A stretch of 5,364 bases of DNA from Oscillospiraceae bacterium (GTDB taxonomy: Bacteria; Bacillota; Clostridia; Oscillospirales; Acutalibacteraceae), in contig JAISII010000180.1 of assembly GCA_031262125.1 (NCBI GenBank), positions 1 to 5,364 on the forward strand. The letters are read 5' to 3'. Shown piece after piece: positions 1 to 4,350 of the stretch; the stretch's first letter is position 1, and every line of letters starts with the position of its first letter. Position numbers and translations under genes: made by a program. The notes beneath the pieces are model-generated. The model had not been told where the DNA came from. It did no database searches and was given only the letters and a program-made list of their open reading frames with translations.

Positions 1-252
1 ATCTAAATTACAATTAGCTGCTGCTTAAAGCAGCTCGTCCTGATTTTGTAAACCGCGGCAAGATTTTGGGCGTCATTTAGCGGTAAATGTGAACATCCGA
101 GTTCTCCGACGGGTGGCACACATCAGGAGATACTGAAAGCTTCAGCTTGTTATTGGGCGGTTGCCGTAGGGAATGTAAATCAATAACTACACTCGTAGAA
201 AGCATTGGGGAATACTTTTCGGACGCGGGTTCAATTCCCGCCATCTCCACCA
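1..252 (+). ncRNA. ssrA: tmRNA (transfer-messenger RNA), 5' end cut off by the window
   Basis: tmRNA rescues ribosomes stalled on broken mRNAs: it is charged with alanine, enters the A site with SmpB and supplies a short reading frame that tags the stalled product for proteolysis. Seen here: the end of the tag frame with its TAA at 26-28 in the loop of a 7-bp stem (AGCTGCT 16-22 with AGCAGCT 29-35), which is the typical helix 5 arrangement. A structured middle part follows, for example CATTTA/TAAATG around 76-91, in the usual pseudoknot region. The tRNA-like 3' end has a T stem GCGGG 225-229 / CCCGC 237-241 with loop TTCAATT, a 3' acceptor strand ATCTCCA and encoded CCA at 250-252. GGACGCGGGTTC is near-invariant in tmRNAs. 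The 5' acceptor strand, SmpB-binding D-loop and first tag codons lie left of the window. The 3' end runs directly into a structured repeat. Confidence 0.95.
2..28 (+). other. 3' part of the tmRNA proteolysis-tag reading frame
   Basis: The in-frame codons TCT AAA TTA CAA TTA GCT GCT GCT TAA encode ...SKLQLAAA and a stop. Tags usually end in a small hydrophobic/alanine degron such as LAA that ClpXP and related proteases recognise. This one ends in three alanines after Leu, which fits. The resume codon and tag start are outside the window. The frame is chosen because its stop falls in the loop of the helix 5 stem. Confidence 0.8.
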
Positions 253-392
253 AATATCGGCGTTTACAACGCCTGAGTGAACAATGAACATTGAACAGTG
301 AACAATTTACAGTAAAGAGCGAAACCTAACCGCCGATATTTGTATTGTTCATTGTTCATTAGCGATAGCGGATTCAATATTCACTATTCACT
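251..392 (+). repeat. Structured repeat, copy 1, fused to the 3' end of ssrA
   Basis: The element begins inside the CCA of ssrA. Inverted repeat 1 is a perfect 12-bp pair, CAAATATCGGCG (251-262) with CGCCGATATTTG (331-342). Inverted repeat 2 is a perfect 13-bp pair, TGAACAATGAACA (278-290) with TGTTCATTGTTCA (346-358). The arms are interleaved (1-2-1'-2'), giving pseudoknot topology or two exclusive folds. A small hairpin GGCG/CGCC (259-262/271-274) lies between the left arms. The left arm of repeat 2 belongs to four exact tandem 7-mers (TGAACAA, TGAACAT, TGAACAG, TGAACAA; 278-305). The right side has two complementary 7-mers, an AGCGATAGCGG spacer, then ATTCAAT ATTCACT ATTCACT (372-392). A second copy with the same order follows tRNA-Lys. 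It could be a miniature mobile element, a 3' processing or termination structure, or both. The function is unknown to me. Confidence 0.8.
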
Positions 393-434
393 GAAAACAT
401 GCCTGCAGTTGATTAGTATTTTTCATAATAGATT

Positions 435-443
435 TGCTATCAT
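435..443 (+). promoter_or_regulatory. Possible extended -10 promoter for the SIR2 gene
   Basis: TGCTATCAT matches the extended -10 pattern TGnTATAAT with one mismatch in the hexamer, and would place the start of transcription near 450, about 58 bases before the SIR2 start codon. No -35 box is found at 16-18 bases; TTGATT at 409-414 is too far upstream (23 bases). This is the best candidate in the AT-rich stretch, but weak. Confidence 0.3.
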
Positions 444-507
444 TTTTCGCATAACAATTTTTTTTAATAAGAATAAAAATCAAGATATAATAAGGACGAA
501 CAAAATT

Positions 508-1857
508 ATGAAACAAACTAAACCAATGAGCATTTCGTTTAACAGATTTTTGGATGACGTTTTTTGCAAGACTGATAATGAAACCCGTTTTTGCTTCATA
601 CTCGGTTCCGGTGCATCAAAGGCATGCGGAATACCTACAGGCAGTGAATTGGAAAGAGAGTGGAGCGAATATATCAAAAAGAACTTTAGTGATGAAGATA
701 AAGCGGTCGTTATGAGACAAATGGGCATCATGGAATCCGATTTGGACCCTAAAAAAAGCGAAAACTATTTTAATTTATATTATATGCGTTATTCGTCCCG
801 TCCAAACGCAGGTATTGAATACTTAGAAAAGATAATGCAAAAAGCACAGCCCAGTTGTGGTTTTTATACTTTGGCAAAATTAATGACAAGTTCAAAACAC
901 AATCTTGTTCTCACTACCAATTTCGACTCTATGGTGGAGCAAGGTATATCTATATACACAGGTGTCAGTGCTCAAATAATAAATCATGAATCTTTAGCCG
1001 GTTACTTTGACTTACGCCGTGAACATCCCACAATAATAAAATTACATAGATCGTTATTTTTCGACCCGCAAAATTTACCATCAGAAATGATGCATCTGAA
1101 CGCAAATTGGAAAAAGCTGTTGCACAAGGTGTTTACGCTATACACGCCAATAGTGATTGGATACGGCGGCGGCGATAACACATTAATGGAATATCTTTGC
1201 GATACTAACAACAATATACACGATTTATATTGGTTTAAACTAAAAGGCGACAAATATCCGTTATCGACCCGTGTAGCAGACATGTTGTTAAAGCGTAATG
1301 GGCGTGTTATAGAGATAGATAACGAGCGTGCATTTGACAATATTATGTGGGAAATAGGCAACCGCCAAAAATACAACGATGCCGTTGATTGGTTGCGGGA
1401 CAGTGCCGAAGAACGTGTAAAGCAATACAACGAACAAATCAGCGAGTTCGAAAAATCTGCAAAAACTCCCAAGTTGAAGTTTGAACTGAAAAATCGCTGG
1501 GAAAAACAAATTAGTGATGCCACAGGACAGATTAATCAAAACCCCCTTAACTGGATAGCATACATTAATCGTGCCAATGCATATGATGAACTCAAAAACT
1601 ATAACTATGCTATTTCGGATTATAACAAAGCCATTGAACTGAAACCGAATCAAGCCTTAATGTATTTGCTTCGTGCAGCCATCTATTGCAAATTGAAAAA
1701 ATGGGATGAAGCACTTGTGGATTGCAATAAAGGCATTGAATTGGAATCGGATCGTGCTAAAGCGTACATTCTCCGTTCAATCATCTATGATGTACTGGGG
1801 CGTCATGATGAGGCAGAGGCAGATCGCCAAAAAGCAGCAGAACTTGATTCGGAATGA
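508..1857 (+). CDS. SIR2-domain protein with C-terminal TPR repeats, probable NAD+-binding/NADase defence effector
   Basis: 449 residues. The N-terminal SIR2-fold domain (about 25-285) carries the NAD+-binding motif FILGSGASKACGIP (30-43), the TTNFD motif (136-140, with N138 and D140), a candidate catalytic histidine H180 in KLHRS, and GYGGGD (218-223), which resembles the late GYG motif of SIR2-like effectors. After a charged helical linker (about 290-345) come three back-to-back 34-residue TPRs (348-381, 382-415, 416-449), and the protein ends exactly with the third. SIR2 domains in bacterial anti-phage systems such as Thoeris ThsA, DSR and SIR2-HerA destroy NAD+ to abort infection; TPRs commonly bind proteins and could sense a trigger. 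That role here is inference. The start at ATG 508 follows AAGGAC (492-497). The frame is open further upstream to 340, but that part overlaps the ssrA-linked repeat and lacks a ribosome binding site. H180 is followed by Arg where many family members have Gly. The Nudix gene follows 94 bases downstream with no terminator between. Confidence 0.88.
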   Translation: MKQTKPMSISFNRFLDDVFCKTDNETRFCFILGSGASKACGIPTGSELEREWSEYIKKNFSDEDKAVVMRQMGIMESDLDPKKSENYFNLYYMRYSSRPNAGIEYLEKIMQKAQPSCGFYTLAKLMTSSKHNLVLTTNFDSMVEQGISIYTGVSAQIINHESLAGYFDLRREHPTIIKLHRSLFFDPQNLPSEMMHLNANWKKLLHKVFTLYTPIVIGYGGGDNTLMEYLCDTNNNIHDLYWFKLKGDKYPLSTRVADMLLKRNGRVIEIDNERAFDNIMWEIGNRQKYNDAVDWLRDSAEERVKQYNEQISEFEKSAKTPKLKFELKNRWEKQISDATGQINQNPLNWIAYINRANAYDELKNYNYAISDYNKAIELKPNQALMYLLRAAIYCKLKKWDEALVDCNKGIELESDRAKAYILRSIIYDVLGRHDEAEADRQKAAELDSE

Positions 1858-1951
1858 ATAACCAATTAGTACTATACATATTGAAAACAAAACAGTAATC
1901 TTAGTTATTCTAACATAATACCCCCCCGAAAGGCAAAAGGTCATAAAAATA

Positions 1952-2485
1952 ATGAGCAAAGAAATCTGGGATGTTAGAGATTCTTTCGGCAATGCTACAG
2001 GGCGTTATGCCACAAGGGGCACGGCTTTTCCGCCGGATGGGTACCATCTTGTTGTTCATGTGTGGAAGTATAATTCTCACGGAGAATGGTTAATAGACAA
2101 ACGTGCACCCAGAGCAACCGACCGAGTTCAGGGAATGTGGGAGACAACGGGCGGTTCGGCACAGTCGGGCGAGGACAGCATTAAGGCGGCTTTGCGAGAA
2201 TCTAAGGAAGAGTTAGGCTTGCGACTTGCCAAAGACAAAGGTGAGCATTTTAAAAGATACAATGCCCCAATGGAGGGCGGCGGCACTTGTATACACGACG
2301 TTTGGGTTTTTAAGTGCGATTGCAGCGAAACCGGACTAAAACTTGACAGCAGCGAAGTTGCCGAAGCAAAATGGGCAGATGCGGAAACGATTCGGCAGCT
2401 GATACTAAACGGCGAATTTTGGGACGTTGAGTATGAGTGCTTTGAAAAGATGATAGAGATGTATACACCGCTTAGTGCATTTTAA
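1952..2485 (+). CDS. Nudix hydrolase
   Basis: 177 residues with a complete Nudix box GX5EX7REXXEEXGX at 68-90: G68, E74, R82-E83, E86-E87 and G89 are all present, so divalent-metal-dependent hydrolysis of a nucleoside diphosphate linked to another group is expected. The N-terminal part (IWDVRDSFGNATGR, then YHLVVHVWKYNSHGEWLIDKR) resembles a broad clostridial/lactobacillal Nudix group of about 170 residues, related in layout to the isopentenyl-diphosphate isomerase-like branch. No predictor of the substrate is visible, and NAD+, ADP-ribose, 8-oxo-dGTP or prenyl diphosphates cannot be distinguished. No signal peptide is seen, so it should be cytosolic. The start at 1952 is preceded by AAAGG (1936-1940, 11 bases away), a weak-to-moderate ribosome binding site. 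It lies 94 bases after the SIR2 gene on the same strand, so co-transcription is possible. No terminator follows before the tRNA-Lys promoter 21 bases on. Confidence 0.9.
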   Translation: MSKEIWDVRDSFGNATGRYATRGTAFPPDGYHLVVHVWKYNSHGEWLIDKRAPRATDRVQGMWETTGGSAQSGEDSIKAALRESKEELGLRLAKDKGEHFKRYNAPMEGGGTCIHDVWVFKCDCSETGLKLDSSEVAEAKWADAETIRQLILNGEFWDVEYECFEKMIEMYTPLSAF

Positions 2486-2506
2486 CCTAAAAATTGTAAA
2501 AAACTG

Positions 2507-2535
2507 TTGACATACCCTTTCTTTTAGGGTATAAT
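2507..2535 (+). promoter_or_regulatory. Strong sigma-A-type promoter of tRNA-Lys
   Basis: TTGACA (2507-2512) and TATAAT (2530-2535), both perfect consensus, are separated by exactly 17 bases. Transcription would begin near 2542, about 32 bases before the tRNA. The spacer contains a perfect 6-bp inverted repeat, TACCCT (2513-2518) and AGGGTA (2526-2531), whose right arm enters the -10 box. This could be an operator or a coincidence of base composition. Confidence 0.92.
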
Positions 2536-2540
2536 ACTTT

Positions 2541-2565
2541 AGGTTTAGGGCAAAACCCTTTACCT
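2541..2565 (+). other. Hairpin in the 5' leader of the tRNA-Lys transcript
   Basis: AGGT-TT-AGGG (2541-2550), loop CAAAA, CCCT-TT-ACCT (2556-2565) form an 8-bp stem interrupted by a 2x2 T/T internal loop. It begins at the predicted transcription start and ends 8 bases before the mature tRNA. It could shape leader removal by RNase P, or be incidental. Confidence 0.5.
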
Positions 2566-2573
2566 TAATTTAT

Positions 2574-2649
2574 GATCCACTAGCTCAGTTGGCAGAGCAC
2601 TTGACTTTTAATCAAGGTGTCCGGAGTTCGAATCTCCGGTGGATCACCA
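2574..2649 (+). tRNA. tRNA-Lys, anticodon TTT
   Basis: A complete 76-base cloverleaf. The acceptor stem is GATCCAC (2574-2580) with GTGGATC (2639-2645), with discriminator A2646 and encoded CCA 2647-2649. The D arm reads AGCTCAGTTGGCAGAGC. The anticodon stem CTTGA (2600-2604) / TCAAG (2612-2616) encloses loop CTTTTAA with anticodon TTT at 2607-2609, which reads AAA and AAG lysine codons. The T arm is CCGGA GTTCGAATC TCCGG. It has its own strong promoter, so it can be expressed independently of the upstream Nudix gene. The last two bases of the CCA are also the first bases of the downstream structured repeat. Confidence 0.98.
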
Positions 2650-2796
2650 AATATGCGGCTTTCGCCGCAGTGAAAAATGAATAGTGAATAATGAATAGTG
2701 AACAATATACATTGTTGCCGCAAATTTTGTGCCGCATATTTGTATTATTCACTATTCATTATTCATTAGGGCGTAGCCCGACTTCATTTTTCATTT
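2648..2796 (+). repeat. Structured repeat, copy 2, fused to the 3' end of tRNA-Lys
   Basis: The same architecture as the copy after ssrA, starting at the same base of the CCA. Inverted repeat 1 is CAAATATGCGGC (2648-2659) with GCCGCATATTTG (2731-2742), a perfect 12 bp. Inverted repeat 2 is TGAATAATGAATAGTGAA (2685-2702) with TTCACTATTCATTATTCA (2748-2765), a perfect 18 bp and again interleaved with repeat 1. A small hairpin GCGGC/GCCGC (2655-2659/2664-2668) follows the first arm. Five tandem 7-mers of the form TGAANAN run 2671-2705, and three complementary ones run 2747-2767. Then come a GGGC/GCCC hairpin (2769-2779) and two TTCATTT units (2783-2796). Compared with copy 1, the CGGCG core of the arm has become GCGGC and the opposite arm changes to match, so pairing is preserved. 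That pattern argues for a selected structure or for two independently evolving palindromic elements. Confidence 0.8.
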
Positions 2797-2825
2797 TAAA
2801 GCATTTCGATTTCAATAATTTTCCC

Positions 2826-2889
2826 CTCCACTGCAAGGAGTTAGGAACAATGGGCAAATAAGCGGCCAATACCGCTAATTTTTATGCCA
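2826..2889 (+). other. Two small stem-loops and a three-codon mini reading frame of unknown role
   Basis: CTCC (2826-2829) can pair with GGAG (2837-2840), which would hide the good Shine-Dalgarno sequence AAGGAG (2835-2840). Nine bases later comes ATGGGCAAATAA (2850-2861), encoding only Met-Gly-Lys-stop. A second hairpin AGCGG/CCGCT (2861-2865/2872-2876) overlaps the stop codon. This may be an attenuator or leader peptide remnant, the trace of a decayed gene, or chance. No known riboswitch class is recognised here. Confidence 0.3.
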
Positions 2890-2894
2890 AAGCC

Positions 2895-2937
2895 AAAGCA
2901 CTTCAACTCGTATGAGGATGAAGTGCTTTACTTATTT
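2895..2937 (+). terminator. Probable intrinsic terminator downstream of tRNA-Lys
   Basis: AAAGCACTTCA (2895-2905) pairs perfectly with TGAAGTGCTTT (2919-2929), and an inner CTC/GAG extends the stem. A broken T-rich run ACTTATTTT follows. The T tract is weak for a terminator but the stem is long. It would end transcription from the tRNA-Lys promoter before the M23 peptidase promoter. Confidence 0.6.
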
Positions 2938-2969
2938 TAACAAAAAATTAAAAAACACAACAAATGTTA

Positions 2970-2998
2970 TTGACAATGACCAACATATTGTGTTAATA
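2970..2998 (+). promoter_or_regulatory. Promoter of the M23 peptidase gene
   Basis: TTGACA (2970-2975) and TTAATA (2993-2998) have a 17-base spacer, giving a start of transcription near 3005 and a leader of about 155 bases before the peptidase. The -35 box is perfect and the -10 box matches TATAAT at four of six positions. Confidence 0.8.
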
Positions 2999-3001
2999 TG
3001 T
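2983..3001. promoter_or_regulatory. Dyad overlapping the -10 box, possible operator
   Basis: ACATATT (2983-2989), a 5-base centre, then AATATGT (2995-3001) form a perfect 7-bp inverted repeat centred on the start of the -10 box. The size and place suit a dimeric repressor. A second, looser pair ACAAT/ATTGT lies within 2974-2991. No regulator can be named. Confidence 0.4.
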
Positions 3002-3004
3002 AAC

Positions 3005-3159
3005 CGTAGGCGACAAGTGTTCCGGTGTAGTGAAGAAAGGGGGAGAGCTCTTAAAAAGCCAAATCCAACGGAATAAATGCGGTTTTGGAATTACAAAACA
3101 GAAAAAAACCGTAAACTTGTTGAAAAACGAAAATTTTAACACAAAAAATGGAGGACAAA
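3005..3159 (+). other. Long 5' leader of the M23 peptidase mRNA
   Basis: About 155 bases lie between the predicted transcription start and the start codon. The leader holds a GGGGG run followed by the palindrome AGAGCTCT near 3040-3051. It also has a hairpin GTTTTG (3082-3087) / CAAAAC (3094-3099) that competes with a longer pairing CGGTTTT/AAAACCG (about 3080-3111). The length leaves room for post-transcriptional control, but it matches no riboswitch I recognise. Confidence 0.4.
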
Positions 3160-4071
3160 ATGAAAAAGAAAAGAATTTTAAAAGCAACCCTTGCACTCGT
3201 CATCATCTTAACAGCGATTTTTTCAATGATTCCGTCGGCAGCGGCGGCAACAGGTTCTATGCCGTATACAGGCTCGTTTAGAGTTTCTCAAGCGTACTCA
3301 AGCGGGCATACCGGGCTTGACCTTGTTGGCATTTCTTCCAAAAATATCGTAAGTATCACCTCAGGTACAGTTAATGCTGTAGGTTGGGAGAACCCAAATA
3401 ATCAAAGTCAAGGTTTTGGCTTGCGTGTTTGGGTTAAATACGGGAACGATTATATCGTGTATGGGCATTTAAGCTCTACAAGTGTTAGTGTTGGTCAAAC
3501 AGTTTCCGTGGGCACTCAAATTGGTGTAGAGGGCAGCACAGGCTACAGTACCGGCAGCCATCTTCATCTCGAAATCCGTGTGGGCAGCCGAACATCTACA
3601 AACCGTCCTAACGCAGCAGAATACATTGGCATTGACAACGTATATAATACTATCGTTGACCCATCAGGCGGCGGCACAACAACCAACAGCCTAAGCTATC
3701 AGGTTAGCCCAACTTCTTCAACTGGTTATTATTCTAATGTAACGACGGCAAGCGACTATGCAGGCGTTTTGGGCAATGCTGTAGACAAAGTTTACATAAG
3801 CATAAGCAACGCCAATGTTTGGTATTCGGTTAAGCTTAAAACAGGCACAATTTTGCCCGAGGTTTTAAACCGCACCGATTATGCAGGCATAGAAAACAGC
3901 GAGATTTGCGGTTTGGCAGTGCGTGCCACTGTTCCGATAAAATACCGTGTGCATTTAAAGGGCGGCAACTGGTTGCCGTGGGTTACCGGCTGCGATTGGA
4001 CAGATGCCAATAACGGTTATGCCGGCAGCGGAACATCCACTATAGATGCAATTCAGGTTAATTTGCTGTAA
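3160..4071 (+). CDS. Secreted M23 (LytM-type) metallopeptidase with C-terminal wall-binding-like domain
   Basis: 303 residues. A signal peptide (KKKR, a hydrophobic stretch of about 9-25, AAAA at 27-30 before TGSMPYTG) indicates export. The M23 zinc peptidase domain (about 35-160) has all expected residues: HTGLD with H50 and D54, YGH with H103, and HLH with H134 and H136. H50, D54 and H136 should bind zinc, with H103 and H134 catalytic. Such enzymes cut peptide bonds in peptidoglycan cross-bridges or stems. A Gly/Thr-rich linker (169-176) leads to a domain (about 177-303) with three YAG blocks (200-202, 241-243, 287-289) and YRVHLKGGNWLPWVTG (262-277). This recalls clostridial ChW-like or endolysin wall-binding tails and probably targets the enzyme to the wall. 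The start at 3160 has GGAGG five bases upstream; an ATG at 3148 in frame overlaps that site and is less likely. It forms a single-gene unit with its own promoter and terminator. Confidence 0.92.
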   Translation: MKKKRILKATLALVIILTAIFSMIPSAAAATGSMPYTGSFRVSQAYSSGHTGLDLVGISSKNIVSITSGTVNAVGWENPNNQSQGFGLRVWVKYGNDYIVYGHLSSTSVSVGQTVSVGTQIGVEGSTGYSTGSHLHLEIRVGSRTSTNRPNAAEYIGIDNVYNTIVDPSGGGTTTNSLSYQVSPTSSTGYYSNVTTASDYAGVLGNAVDKVYISISNANVWYSVKLKTGTILPEVLNRTDYAGIENSEICGLAVRATVPIKYRVHLKGGNWLPWVTGCDWTDANNGYAGSGTSTIDAIQVNLL

Positions 4072-4101
4072 ATTTGGTTTTATAAATTTATGTATTTAAA
4101 T

Positions 4102-4154
4102 AACCCCGCACTTTGCTGCCTTAAAAAGCAGTTTGGTGCGGGGTTGATTTTTTT
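4102..4154 (+). terminator. Intrinsic terminator of the M23 peptidase gene
   Basis: A perfect 10-bp outer stem AACCCCGCAC (4102-4111) / GTGCGGGGTT (4136-4145) has an inner CTGC/GCAG stem and is followed by GA and seven Ts (4148-4154). It begins 30 bases after the stop codon. The first half of the same hairpin occurs again at the right edge of the window. Confidence 0.93.
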
Positions 4155-4350
4155 GTGTAAAGTTTTAATTATTTTTATCCGCAAAGTTTTCTGTCCTTAA
4201 AATTCTTAGTTCATCTTTTTCCGCCCGACTTTTGTATTAAACGGATAAGAATGTATATCGGGAGAAACAACAACTGCATAATGCAGCCGAGTCCACAAGC
4301 AGCATTACGCCGCCGACCGTTGCGGGGGATTTTAGTTTTAAGCAAACGCA
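4155..4350. other. Intergenic region between convergent genes, no gene seen
   Basis: This stretch separates the M23 terminator from the stop codon of the minus-strand DUF2089-like gene. It has an imperfect stem AATGCAGC/GCAGCATT (about 4279-4307, one A/A mismatch) and a short CCGC/GCGG pair near 4311-4326 followed by a T-rich run on the plus strand. A distant pair TTATCCG (4175-4181) / CGGATAA (4242-4248) is also present. None gives a convincing terminator for the minus-strand gene. The plus-strand open frame from 4251 has no ribosome binding site and runs antisense into the gene. Confidence 0.4.

Noticed and set aside
271..400. Heptamer blocks as a CRISPR array
   Set aside because: The units are seven bases, adjoin without spacers and reverse orientation, unlike CRISPR repeats; no cas genes are in view.
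486..491. TATAAT just before the SIR2 start codon as a -10 box
   Set aside because: Transcription would start near 498 and lose the AAGGAC site at 492-497, and no -35 box lies at the right distance.
340..507. Upstream extension of the SIR2 reading frame to an ATG at 340
   Set aside because: It overlaps the structured repeat, encodes low-complexity residues, has no ribosome binding site, and the family motif begins well after the ATG at 508.
1002..1653. Minus-strand open frames inside the SIR2 gene
   Set aside because: They lie antisense to a protein with clear SIR2 and TPR motifs and show no motifs or ribosome binding sites of their own.
1881..1911. TTGAAA...TATTCT as a promoter for the Nudix gene
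   Set aside because: The spacing is 19 bases and the -10 match is poor, so it is not reliable enough to list.
1921..1927. Run of seven Cs before the Nudix gene as a phase-variation tract
   Set aside because: It lies outside both coding regions and is short; no on/off effect is evident without strain comparison.
2884..2940. Plus-strand 18-residue frame starting at ATG 2884
   Set aside because: There is no ribosome binding site and the frame consists mostly of the terminator-like hairpin.
3030..3281. GTG-started frame overlapping the M23 peptidase
   Set aside because: It runs out of frame through the signal peptide region, has no family features, and lies mostly in the leader.
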